In this document: piece after piece, positions 43,007 through 52,064 of the stretch
Layout: every line of letters starts with the position of its first letter
How positions within the stretch are numbered: the first letter of the stretch is position 1
DNA from: Desulfobulbaceae bacterium
GTDB lineage: Bacteria; Desulfobacterota; Desulfobulbia; Desulfobulbales; SURF-16
Assembly: GCA_020444175.1 (NCBI GenBank)
Contig: JAHLLM010000030.1
Location: 1-64,000 of the forward strand
Direction: 5' to 3'
Length of the DNA: 64,000 nt
Made by a program: the position numbers and the translations under genes
Notes under the pieces: generated by a model
Databases searched by the model: none
What the model saw: the letters and a program-made list of their open reading frames with translations, nothing else
What the model was told of the DNA's origin: nothing

Positions 43007-43750
43007 CTATCTGTTCTTTTTCTTAGCTCTTTTTCTGGACGGCAGACGCGGTTCACCGCCTCCCGGGGGCAGAACAGCCCTGTTCTCCGAAGCGAGCCAG
43101 ACAAAATGCGATGGAGGGTTTTTCCCTTTATGGGCAGAAACCCGAAACCGGCGAACATGGAAACCGCAGTTCATCAAAATTTGCTCGAACTGCTTACTTG
43201 GCTGCGCCGACCAGACAGCCAGACACCCCTGCCCACGCAGGGCGCGACGACAGGCCCATATTCCCTCGAAGCCATACAGACGATAGTTCCCGGAATCGGT
43301 CATGGCGTCAGGGCCATTATCAATATCCAGCAGGATTGTATCAAATCTGTTCCGGCAAGCAGAGATAAGCTCGACAATATCGCCAGTTTTGAGATCAACC
43401 CGCGGGTCAAGCAGAGGATGACCATTGAGTTCCCCGAGGAACGCCCTATTCCACTCGACCACGTCCGGCAACAGTTCACCCACAACTACCGTGGAGCGGC
43501 TGCCAAGCATATCAAGAGCCTGGCGCAAGGTATATCCCATGCCCAAACCGCCGATCAGAACACTCGCGTCCTTGCGATCCGTCAGATGGGCACAACCCAG
43601 TCGAGCCAGCTCCATCTCCGACTCATGACGGCGACTGTGCATCAAATCCTCGCCATTGACCACGATCGAAAAATCACGATCATGCTGATAAAGCACCATT
43701 TCTCCCCCGTCCGGGGTTCGGGCTTCAGCTATTTTCACTCTCGGCTTCAT
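43007..43750 (-). CDS. Spermidine synthase-like protein
   Basis: 247 residues from ATG 43750 (GGA seven bases upstream). Rossmann core LIGGLGMGYTLRQAL, VVGELLPDVVEWNR, DIVELI and ILLDIDNGPD follow the SpeE/methyltransferase-like fold. The C-terminus is basic (RLPSRKRAKKKNR). Known: such proteins include spermidine synthases and uncharacterised methyltransferase paralogues, so the activity is not certain. Confidence 0.8.
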   Translation of the reverse strand: MKPRVKIAEARTPDGGEMVLYQHDRDFSIVVNGEDLMHSRRHESEMELARLGCAHLTDRKDASVLIGGLGMGYTLRQALDMLGSRSTVVVGELLPDVVEWNRAFLGELNGHPLLDPRVDLKTGDIVELISACRNRFDTILLDIDNGPDAMTDSGNYRLYGFEGIWACRRALRGQGCLAVWSAQPSKQFEQILMNCGFHVRRFRVSAHKGKNPPSHFVWLASENRAVLPPGGGEPRLPSRKRAKKKNR

Positions 43751-44177
43751 ATTATCATCCAAATGATGAAAGGTGGCAGCAGGCAGAGACCTTCTGCATC
43801 ACGTGACATAGGGAATCCTTTTTTGCATCTGACACTGATGCGCCGGAGACGAGCAAAGCACTTTGCGTCGTTTTGCGCCTTCCATGATTTGCAGGCAGTC
43901 CACCCGAATCGATAAACACAACAGAATTGACAGACACATTCGCAGACAAATTACCATCCCCGCTGCCAAAACCCAAGATATCTTCGAAAATAAATCTCTC
44001 CAGCTGGAGATCAAAGGCACGACCATCAAAATTCAGAACAAAGGGATTTAAGAATGGATGTGATGAGATAAAACAAAGCACATGACAAAGTGTTCATTTT
44101 TTCCACTTGTTCATTATTTGTGAACAATACAAAAGCGTGAACACGATTCCAGAAACAGGAAACAGGTATCGCAACGT
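43751..44177. other. Spacer with a symmetric TGTTCA/TGAACA array and a doubtful ORF
   Basis: TGTTCA occurs at 44091 and 44108 and its complement TGAACA at 44121 and 44138: spacings 17, 13, 17, a symmetric operator-like array. TTGTTCA/TGAACAA also forms a seven-base hairpin at its centre. A GTG-initiated minus-strand frame at 43755-44081 (108 residues) ends four bases before the SpeE-like ATG, but its composition is unconvincing and I do not call it a gene. Confidence 0.4.
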
Positions 44178-45869
44178 TTATTGCGGCGGCAAAGGAAATA
44201 GCAGATCCAGTGATGTTCCAATCCCAACCTTGCTTTTTATGCGAAGAAAGCCATCCTGCTCTTCCAGGACTTTTTGAGCAAGAATCAGCCCTAACCCAAT
44301 CCCCTTGACAGGTTCCCGGACCGTAAAAAACGGTTCAAAAAGCATATTCAGCTTTTCTTCGTCAATGCCTGTTCCCGTGTCTTCTATGCGGACACGGGCA
44401 TACTGTTTTCCTTCAACAGTTTCTTCTGAAGTTGCTGCTGTAAGGGTTCCTCCTCCGGGCATGGAGCTAATGGCATTGGCAACTATATTCAAAATTGCCT
44501 CTTTAACGTGTTCTTGATCAATCAAAATAGGCGGCAACTGCTTTTGAAATGATTTTTCCACTGTTATCGAACGCTCATTACAAAGAAATTCATAGCGGTA
44601 CAAAACTTCTTCAAGAAGGGCATGGATGTCATGAAGCTCTTTTTCAGCCACCATCTCCTTGGATATAATCAGAACCTTTTTTAACGTTTTTTCCAGTCGG
44701 TCAACTTCGGAGACAATAATTTGTGCATATTCTTTTTCCTTTCCTCTATCCTGCAGGCTTTTATACAGACGCCTGGCAAAGCCGCCAACCGCAGTCAACG
44801 GATTACGGATTTCATGGGCGACATTGGCTGTCAAGCGACCAAGGGCTGCCTGTTTTTCCATTTGCACAAGCTGTTCCTGCAACATTTCCTTTTCCTCTGC
44901 CGCCTTATTTCTCTCTAAAATGCCGGTCAGCGTATTGGCAATGGAAACCAGGAACTCCTCTTCGGAATCTTTCCTTTTATGGCCTTCCTTGACAAAAACA
45001 TTTATCAACCCGAGTGACCGATTCCCGGAAACGATAGGCACGCAATAATGGCCATGGGGAAATGCGGGGCCAGCCCCATCATCATTTTCATGAAAACAAT
45101 CACTGAAAACAACTTCACCCGTCTTCACCGCCTTTGTACATAAACATTTGCCCTGGGCAAGTCGAAGGCATGGAGGCTTGTCCGCTCCCTGAAACCCCCG
45201 CACAGCTTTTAGAATAAGGTCACCGCTTTCGTCATCCACCAGGCATATTCCCCCCTTGGACTGCAGAGAAAGATGGGGAATGGTCAGGATAAGGTCAAGA
45301 ATGCCTTCAAGCTGTTCATCAAGGGAAAGGGGTTCAAGGGCAACCTTTAATACGGAGCTTGTCACTCGCTGGATATGAAAATTATGTTCCAGTTTTTCCT
45401 CGATCTGCTTCCTTTCTGAGATATTTCTGATTGAAGCAACAGCCAGCTGCTCTCCATCAATCTCAAGGGCGCTGAGGCTGATATCAACAGGAAACTCCCT
45501 GCCATTCTCATGCAGGGCGTATATTTCATAGTTGACTCCCATGGGCCGCGTAACGGGATTGGCAAAATATTGCGCCAGCAGTTTCTTATGCTTTTCACGG
45601 AAGCGCGGGGGAATCAACACAGCCAGATCCTGGTTGATGAGCTGACCTGAGGCATAACCGAATATGTCCTCAAGCTGTGCGTTGACAACGACAATTGTAC
45701 CCTGACGATTTATAAAAACCATGGCATCGGGAGCTGTTTCAATAATCCGCTCATACTCCTGCCTGCTCTTCAACAAGGCATTCCTGCACTTTTCAAGGTC
45801 ACGCAGAGAGGCTGTCATTTGTTTGAGCTCCTGCTCCAGCTCTGCTCTGGTTATATGGTCTGTTCCCAT
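44178..45869 (-). CDS. Soluble PAS-GAF histidine kinase
   Basis: 563 residues, no membrane segment. N-terminal coiled coil, PAS (about 40-155: ETAPDAMVFINRQGTIVVVN), GAF-like domain (about 165-320) with several cysteines (PPCLRLAQGKCLC, SDCFHEND), HisKA H-box NVAHEIRNPLTAVGGF and HATPase_c (NIVANAISS, DTGTGIDEEK). Orphan, with no receiver nearby on the strand. Inference: cytoplasmic sensing, perhaps redox through the GAF cysteines. Confidence 0.9.
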   Translation of the reverse strand: MGTDHITRAELEQELKQMTASLRDLEKCRNALLKSRQEYERIIETAPDAMVFINRQGTIVVVNAQLEDIFGYASGQLINQDLAVLIPPRFREKHKKLLAQYFANPVTRPMGVNYEIYALHENGREFPVDISLSALEIDGEQLAVASIRNISERKQIEEKLEHNFHIQRVTSSVLKVALEPLSLDEQLEGILDLILTIPHLSLQSKGGICLVDDESGDLILKAVRGFQGADKPPCLRLAQGKCLCTKAVKTGEVVFSDCFHENDDGAGPAFPHGHYCVPIVSGNRSLGLINVFVKEGHKRKDSEEEFLVSIANTLTGILERNKAAEEKEMLQEQLVQMEKQAALGRLTANVAHEIRNPLTAVGGFARRLYKSLQDRGKEKEYAQIIVSEVDRLEKTLKKVLIISKEMVAEKELHDIHALLEEVLYRYEFLCNERSITVEKSFQKQLPPILIDQEHVKEAILNIVANAISSMPGGGTLTAATSEETVEGKQYARVRIEDTGTGIDEEKLNMLFEPFFTVREPVKGIGLGLILAQKVLEEQDGFLRIKSKVGIGTSLDLLFPLPPQ

Positions 45870-46086
45870 TTCACCCCTCAGTCGTCTTTATCTGCATTTG
45901 TCACACAAAATAGTATTTTAACAAACCACTGACATAGAGGCAAACAACCTCTCCTCTAACCGCTAGTCAACAATAGGCCTAAACGCGAAAACGTCTAATT
46001 ATTTATACACAACTTCCACACTGAAAGAGAAAAAATTTGCCTCGCAAAAGAGAATAAACTACCATGTAAACAAATTTTGCATGGTA
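45870..46086. other. Divergent spacer with a palindrome across a start codon
   Basis: TACCATG (46060-46066) and CATGGTA (46080-46086) are perfect inverted arms around 13 bases, and the second overlaps the proposed ATG of the hybrid kinase at 46081. It could be an operator or a hairpin limiting translation. No ribosome site precedes that ATG. Confidence 0.4.
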
Positions 46087-48813
46087 CATTTTACATTTCA
46101 CACAGGAACAGGAAAAATATTGCTTTACGAAACACAGTCCATACGAAGACGCATTCTCGTACCAGTATCGATTGTTTTCTTTTTTCTGCTCTTTCTTTTT
46201 GTCAGCAGTCTATACTGGCTGCAGCAAAGTCATATCAAAAAGGACGTCGTAAAACAGGCAAACGTTGTCCAACAATTATTTTCAGCATCCCTCTCACATG
46301 AAGCCCTTTTTATGGCAAGTCTTCTCCAGTCTTATGGGGAAAACAAGGAACTTCGCAGAGCCTTTCTGGCAAAAAATCGAGATCGACTTGTCCATGTATA
46401 TGAAAAAACTCTGCCCACACTTCGGAAAAGCGTTGATATATCTCATTTTGCCTTTCTTGAGCAGGATGGCAGAGTTTTTCTCCGTGCCCATCTGCCTGAA
46501 AAATATGGAGACTACCCTTATCATTTCGATGTCACCCACCAACAAATTCAACCAGGCAAATTTTATAGTGGTGCGGTGGTTGGACCGACAGGAACCTTAC
46601 TGCAACGCGTCATCTATCCCTGGTATCTCGACAACATACTTATCGGCTTTCTCGGCCATGCCAAGGGAATTGGCAAAATTGCTGCTGATCTGAAAAAAAT
46701 CCTCAACGCGGATCTCGTTTTTGTAAGCAATAAATCAGCGTTGAACAAAGAACAGCTCCAGGCAAGAAAAGAAAAGACGGGAATATCTGCAAACAACAGC
46801 CAATTTTCTGACTTTTTTCTCCTTGATTCAACTTTCCAAAGCGTGCCCGAAAAACTTTTCGAAAACCTGGGACACCTCCTGCAGAATAACGAAGATGGAA
46901 TTTTCCGAATTTCAGCGGGTAAAGAAAAATTTGCCTGCAGCATTACGCAGCTGACGAATCCAAACAACAGTTACATTGCCGATGTGGTGTTGTTTCACAA
47001 TATCACAGAGGATGAAAAAAATCTCAACACACTGACTCTCATCCTGACCTTTCTTTCTTTCTGCTTAGGCCTTTTACTCTTTCTTTTCTTTTACCGTTAC
47101 ACGGGTATTATTCAACAAAGACTCACAGTAACACACAGCAAACTGCAGGAAAAAATTGAAGAGCACAAAAACACAGAAGATGCCTTAAAGCTGATGAACG
47201 ATACTCTGGAGGAAAAAATCTCTGAAAGAACATTTTCTCTGCAGGAAGCAAACAAAAAACTCCGTGCGTCTTCAGAACGTTTTCAAACAGTCATGGACAG
47301 TCTGGACGCTTTAGTCTATGTGGCAGACATGAAGACCTATGAAATTCTTTTTATTAATAATTACGGGCTGCAGAAATGGGGTGATATAACCGGCAAAGTA
47401 TGTTGGCAGACATTGCAGGAGGGTAAAAAAGCACCTTGTGAATTCTGCACGAACAGCCTTCTGGTCGACAAAGACGGGAAGGTTCGTCCAACCTATATCT
47501 GGGAGCACCAGAACTCTGTGACAGGAGACTGGTTTGAATGTCATGACCAGGCAATACATTGGCCTGACGGCCGGCTTGTCCGATTACAGATAGCGACCAA
47601 CATTACTGTTCGCAAAAAAGCAGAGGAAGAAAAAATTGCCTTGCAGAATCAACTTCTCCAGGCCCAGAAAATGGAAACCATGGGACGATTTACCGGGGGC
47701 ATTGCCCATGACTTTAATAATATTCTCACTTCAATAATCGGATTCAGCGAACTGCTGCTCTTGAAAATTCCCCATGAAAATGCCTTCAGAAGAGATATAG
47801 GCAATATTTGTGAAGCAGGCAAAAAAGCAGCTTCTCTTGTCCGGCAACTTTTGGCCTTCAGCCGTAAACAGGTCATGGACATGGAGGTCGTTAATCTGAA
47901 CAACATCCTTGCGAACATGGCCCAGATCCTCAACAGGGTTATTGGCGATAATATAAGCTTGGAGTTCCGTCCCTGTCCGGACAAGGCGAATATCAAAGCT
48001 GACACCAGCCAAATTGAACAAATCATAATGAACCTTGCTGTCAATGCAAGGGACGCCATGCCCCATGGCGGCACACTTATTTTTGAAACAGGAAACATCT
48101 TGTTAGATGAGGAATATGCCACAAAACACGCCGGGGTCACTCCTGGAAATTATATATTTCTCCAGGCAACGGATACCGGCCAGGGAATTCCCAAAGAAAT
48201 GCAGGAAAAGATATTTGAACCTTTTTTTACCACCAAAAAACACAAAGGAACGGGATTAGGTCTTGCCACCGTCTACGGCATTATAAAACAGCATAAAGGC
48301 TCTATCTTTCTTGACAGTCAACCTGGTAGTGGCAGCGTTTTCAAGATATATTTCCCCGAAACCAAGCAACAGCCTCTTGCCGAGAAAAAAAGACAACCTC
48401 TATCCATGCCCGAAGGAAACGAGACAATTCTTGTTGTTGAAGACAATAAGCTCGTATGCAACATGATCTCTCAAACCCTTCGTCCATTAGGCTATACAAT
48501 ACTTATCGCTTCCAGCGGTAAAGAAGTTTTTGCCATGGACAGCAGCCAAACCGCTTCAATCGATCTTCTTTTAAGCGATGTCATACTGCCGGAAATGAAT
48601 GGACCGGAGGTGGCTGAAAAATTACAGGTAATCCATCCGGGATTAAAAGTTATTTTTATGTCCGGCTACGCCGACGATGTAATACTGAGGCAGGGTATTT
48701 TTGAATCCAACATGACCTTTATCAGTAAACCACTGCGTCCCGCGACTCTGGCCAGAAAAATCCGCCATGTTCTGGATGAAGGGAAAAAACGGCAACAATC
48801 CGAGGCAGGCTAA
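46081..48813 (+). CDS. Membrane hybrid histidine kinase with Cache-like sensor and C-terminal receiver
   Basis: 910 residues. Membrane segments about 28-48 and 318-342 enclose a periplasmic double-Cache-sized domain. Then a coiled coil, PAS (about 400-520, with [16 protein letters not shown]), HisKA ([18 protein letters not shown]), HATPase_c ([20 protein letters not shown]) and a receiver ([24 protein letters not shown]). The kinase core is of the blue-light/FixL-like branch with HDFNN. Start uncertain because no ribosome site is visible. Its end overlaps the convergent gene by four bases. Confidence 0.9.
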   Translation: MVHFTFHTGTGKILLYETQSIRRRILVPVSIVFFFLLFLFVSSLYWLQQSHIKKDVVKQANVVQQLFSASLSHEALFMASLLQSYGENKELRRAFLAKNRDRLVHVYEKTLPTLRKSVDISHFAFLEQDGRVFLRAHLPEKYGDYPYHFDVTHQQIQPGKFYSGAVVGPTGTLLQRVIYPWYLDNILIGFLGHAKGIGKIAADLKKILNADLVFVSNKSALNKEQLQARKEKTGISANNSQFSDFFLLDSTFQSVPEKLFENLGHLLQNNEDGIFRISAGKEKFACSITQLTNPNNSYIADVVLFHNITEDEKNLNTLTLILTFLSFCLGLLLFLFFYRYTGIIQQRLTVTHSKLQEKIEEHKNTEDALKLMNDTLEEKISERTFSLQEANKKLRASSERFQTVMDSLDALVYVADMKTYEILFINNYGLQKWGDITGKVCWQTLQEGKKAPCEFCTNSLLVDKDGKVRPTYIWEHQNSVTGDWFECHDQAIHWPDGRLVRLQIATNITVRKKAEEEKIALQNQLLQAQKMETMGRFTGGIAHDFNNILTSIIGFSELLLLKIPHENAFRRDIGNICEAGKKAASLVRQLLAFSRKQVMDMEVVNLNNILANMAQILNRVIGDNISLEFRPCPDKANIKADTSQIEQIIMNLAVNARDAMPHGGTLIFETGNILLDEEYATKHAGVTPGNYIFLQATDTGQGIPKEMQEKIFEPFFTTKKHKGTGLGLATVYGIIKQHKGSIFLDSQPGSGSVFKIYFPETKQQPLAEKKRQPLSMPEGNETILVVEDNKLVCNMISQTLRPLGYTILIASSGKEVFAMDSSQTASIDLLLSDVILPEMNGPEVAEKLQVIHPGLKVIFMSGYADDVILRQGIFESNMTFISKPLRPATLARKIRHVLDEGKKRQQSEAG

Positions 48814-49901
48814 AACTCAAAATAAAAAGTAGCTCCCATCCCCTTTCCTGCACTTTCGGCCCAGATTTTCCCATCCAGGGCCTTGGACATGATACGGGCC
48901 AGCGGCAGGTTAAGGCCGAATCCGTTTGGACGGCGCTTTTCAGGTTCAAGAACAAAGGCTGTAAAAATGTTCTCAAGGTCAGCCGGATCAATACCACAAC
49001 CAGTGTCTTTCACGGTCATTCTTGTTTTCCCCTCTTTTTGATCAACCAGCAAATCGATAGTCCCATCTTCACCCGTAAAATACAGGGCATTGTCAATGAC
49101 AATATTTAGAACACGTTCTATATATTCACGGTCGGACTGCGCGGAGATATCCTGGGGTACATGATTATGAATGGAAATATTTCGGCCTTTGATATCGGCA
49201 TCTTTCTTTTCCAGAAGCCGTGTTACAACATCGTGCAGAGAGACATTTTCCATTTCAGGCTTCAGGTTGCTCCCTGAAACTCCGAAATAGGTGAGAAGCG
49301 TTTCCGCCAGTTTCTGAATACGATCAAGGGGCGAATTTATTTCATTGGCCAGGTAAACGAGAAAAGACATCTTGTTACCGTCAAGCTGTTTTACCCTCTC
49401 ATGGGCCTTGACAAGCTGCGTCGTCCGCTCCTGGACCATTTTTTCCAGATTTTCACTGTAGTTTTGCAGCTCTTTATTCTGCTTTTGCAGAGTGAGCTTC
49501 ATCTGCCTGTTTTCAAGACCTTTTTCAATTACATTTATGAGCTGGCGCTGATTGACCGGCTTAAAGAGAAAACTGAAGATATGACCCTCGTTTATGGCCC
49601 GGACGATATCATTTTTTTCGGCCTGGCCGGACAAAACAATCTTGCATACATCAGGATGCTTCTTGTGAAGGCGACTGAGCAATTCGCTGCCCCGCATTTC
49701 AGGCATAAGTTCATCGGAAACAACCATATCAACCGGATTATTGTCTACAAACGGCTCGACATCTTCAGGATTCTCAAAGATATGAACTCTATAGGAACGC
49801 CCCAGAAGGATTTTCAGCTCCGTCAGAATAGGCTTTTCATCATCAACTATAACAACTACTGGTTTTACTTTTTTCTTATCTTTCGCTTTATTCAACTCCA
49901 T
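48810..49901 (-). CDS. Receiver plus histidine kinase core lacking the phospho-histidine
   Basis: 363 residues. Receiver at about 14-130 (VVSDELMPEMRGSEL, FLFKPVNQRQL). Coiled coil about 135-180. The dimerisation helix reads FLVYLANEINSPLDRIQ, where the usual H-box His (SHEI) is Asn. HATPase_c follows (NIVIDNALYF, DTGCGIDPADL, FGLNLPLA). Inference: it cannot autophosphorylate in the usual way and may act as a pseudokinase or allosteric partner. Third gene of an operon with the kinase at 49926 and the activator at 52061. Confidence 0.88.
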   Translation of the reverse strand: MELNKAKDKKKVKPVVVIVDDEKPILTELKILLGRSYRVHIFENPEDVEPFVDNNPVDMVVSDELMPEMRGSELLSRLHKKHPDVCKIVLSGQAEKNDIVRAINEGHIFSFLFKPVNQRQLINVIEKGLENRQMKLTLQKQNKELQNYSENLEKMVQERTTQLVKAHERVKQLDGNKMSFLVYLANEINSPLDRIQKLAETLLTYFGVSGSNLKPEMENVSLHDVVTRLLEKKDADIKGRNISIHNHVPQDISAQSDREYIERVLNIVIDNALYFTGEDGTIDLLVDQKEGKTRMTVKDTGCGIDPADLENIFTAFVLEPEKRRPNGFGLNLPLARIMSKALDGKIWAESAGKGMGATFYFEF

Positions 49902-49925
49902 TGAGTTATCACCTCTTCACATACC

Positions 49926-52064
49926 TTAAAGATAGAGTCGTACCGTAAAAATCGTCCCTTTGCCAAGCTCACTATCCACCAGGATATCGCCGCCGTGGGT
50001 TTCTATAATTCTATGACAGAGATTGAGCCCAAGTCCGGTCCCACTGCCAATGGCCTTGGTGGTAAAAAACGGATCAAAAATATTATCAATTACCTTTTCT
50101 TCAATGCCGCTGCCGTTATCTTCAAAACACGCTTCTATGTAATTTTTTTCTTCATTGAGCCGGGTTGAAACCTTTATCCGGCCTTCTTTTTTGGAAAATC
50201 CCCTGTCCTTAACAGCGTCTCTGGCATTCATGATGAGATTCATGAAAACCTGCCCCATCTCCTGGGCCAGTCCCTGGAAAGGAGGAAGTTTGGTCGCCAG
50301 ATCCGTAACAATATCAACGTCATATTTGACCTGGTTATGGGTGAGAATGACGGCATCGTTGACAATTGTGTTCAGATCACACGGCCTGAAAGTTTCCTCA
50401 CTGTGGGCCATGCGTTTCGTGCTTTTCACAATGTGATCAATCCGATCAATAGACTGGATGTTTCTATCGGCAATACCATCGATTCCTTCTATAACAAGCT
50501 CCATGTCAAGCTCCTCTACCAATTCCTGGAGCTTATCCCGATTCTGGGCAAGGTTTGCCGGATCAGTAGCAAGAAAGTCATTGACACCCTCAACAAGATC
50601 CTTGACGTATTCCACATTCATCTTCAAGCCATCCATGGAGAAACTGATGGCCTGGGCCGGATTATTGATTTCATGGGCAATACCGGCAACCATGGTACCG
50701 AGGGAGGCGAGTTTCTCTTGCTTGATAATACGGGTCTGACTTTCAAAAAGGGCATTTTTTGCGGTATTGCGCTCAGTTATGTCGCGCACCATGGCGATGA
50801 AAAGCGTATTCTCGCCAATAACCATTTTGCTCAGTGAAATTTCAAGGCTGAAATCCGTACCGTCTTTTCTCTTCCCAAGCAACTCGCGGGGGGACTCGGA
50901 AGCCTCCATTATCTCGGCGGGAAAACCGTCCTGGGTAAGCGACTCCTCTGTTTCATCCGGAGAGGTGACCAGAAGATGAATATGTTTGCCGACCATCTCT
51001 TGCTGATCATAGGAAAAAATCCTGGAAGCGGCAGCATTGCACGATTCAATATTTCCCTGCTCATCAATGGTAATGAGACCGTCAAACATATTATCTATGA
51101 TTGACCGAACCCGGGTTTCAGCCTGTTCGCGGCCAAGTATTGATATGGATAGCCGCTGTACGCCGAGATAAATACCGAGCAGTCCAAGCATCCAGAAGGT
51201 AACGTGGGCAGTGGTGAAAGTAAAAATATCCTGCTTCGAAATAGCCAGAAGCGGTGCCATGGGAATGGAAACGCTTATCCCCCCCCTGATATCACCAAGC
51301 TCGTATCCCTGTTGAGCATGACACTGGAGACATCCGGTCTCTGTGATCATGGGACGCATCAGACGAAGATACTTTTCTCCCTTCATTTCTTCCACAGAGC
51401 TTACTTCAACCGCACCGTTTTCAAATGCCTCAAGGGCGGCACTTTCCCATCCATCTGCTGCATTTTCAGGTCGAATCGGATCAAGACTGGTAATATGACC
51501 GTATGGGCCATACTGTTTTGTCTGCATCTCATAGACCTGTCGAATCATATATTCCGGATTAATAAGGGTAAGGGATTTCCCGTTTACGGTAGTTACCTCG
51601 TTATCGGAAATATTTTCCAGATAGGGATTGGGCTGGGTAGTGCCGCTTACCGGCACGAAAACCCCATGGTGGCCTGTGGCCCATCGATAGTAGATAAGAT
51701 CTTTTTCAAAAATTGTTTTTGCTTCTATTAAAGCAATTTTCAAAGTTCTCTGCTTGTGCAGAACAATATTCCAGCCCAGTGATGATATAACGATGATTGT
51801 CCAGATGGCCGCCAGCGGCCAGCCATATCTTTTGCCAATTTTGGAGGATGTTATATGGGCCCCTGTTTTCCCGTACTCCTTCAGTATGGATGTTTCCATA
51901 AAAGCAAAAAGAACGGCTGTACAAAAGGCGGTTGTCCCGCCGACGATAAGGTGATCCCGGCTGAAATAAGCAATTTCCGGATGCAGAAACAGATCTGTCA
52001 GCGCACAGAGATTGCCCATCAGAAAAATGATGAGCAGATAATAAAGCCCTCTGAATTTCATCAT
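49926..52064 (-). CDS. Membrane sensor kinase with DUF3365-type haem domain
   Basis: 712 residues. Two or three N-terminal membrane segments within residues 1-115, a periplasmic DUF3365/Tll0287-like domain with TGCLQCHAQQG (CxxCH), and a further segment at about 285-305. PAS (about 315-430), HisKA (VAGIAHEINNPAQAIS) and HATPase_c (NLIMNARDAV, DNGSGIEEKV). Start overlaps the activator stop (ATGA). Inference: reads redox or a ligand through periplasmic haem and signals to the operon partners. Confidence 0.9.
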   Translation of the reverse strand: MMKFRGLYYLLIIFLMGNLCALTDLFLHPEIAYFSRDHLIVGGTTAFCTAVLFAFMETSILKEYGKTGAHITSSKIGKRYGWPLAAIWTIIVISSLGWNIVLHKQRTLKIALIEAKTIFEKDLIYYRWATGHHGVFVPVSGTTQPNPYLENISDNEVTTVNGKSLTLINPEYMIRQVYEMQTKQYGPYGHITSLDPIRPENAADGWESAALEAFENGAVEVSSVEEMKGEKYLRLMRPMITETGCLQCHAQQGYELGDIRGGISVSIPMAPLLAISKQDIFTFTTAHVTFWMLGLLGIYLGVQRLSISILGREQAETRVRSIIDNMFDGLITIDEQGNIESCNAAASRIFSYDQQEMVGKHIHLLVTSPDETEESLTQDGFPAEIMEASESPRELLGKRKDGTDFSLEISLSKMVIGENTLFIAMVRDITERNTAKNALFESQTRIIKQEKLASLGTMVAGIAHEINNPAQAISFSMDGLKMNVEYVKDLVEGVNDFLATDPANLAQNRDKLQELVEELDMELVIEGIDGIADRNIQSIDRIDHIVKSTKRMAHSEETFRPCDLNTIVNDAVILTHNQVKYDVDIVTDLATKLPPFQGLAQEMGQVFMNLIMNARDAVKDRGFSKKEGRIKVSTRLNEEKNYIEACFEDNGSGIEEKVIDNIFDPFFTTKAIGSGTGLGLNLCHRIIETHGGDILVDSELGKGTIFTVRLYL

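Noticed and set aside
43755-44081. Minus-strand GTG frame of 108 residues ending next to the SpeE-like start
   Set aside because: Only its position favours it; the composition looks like a non-coding frame and no family is recognisable.
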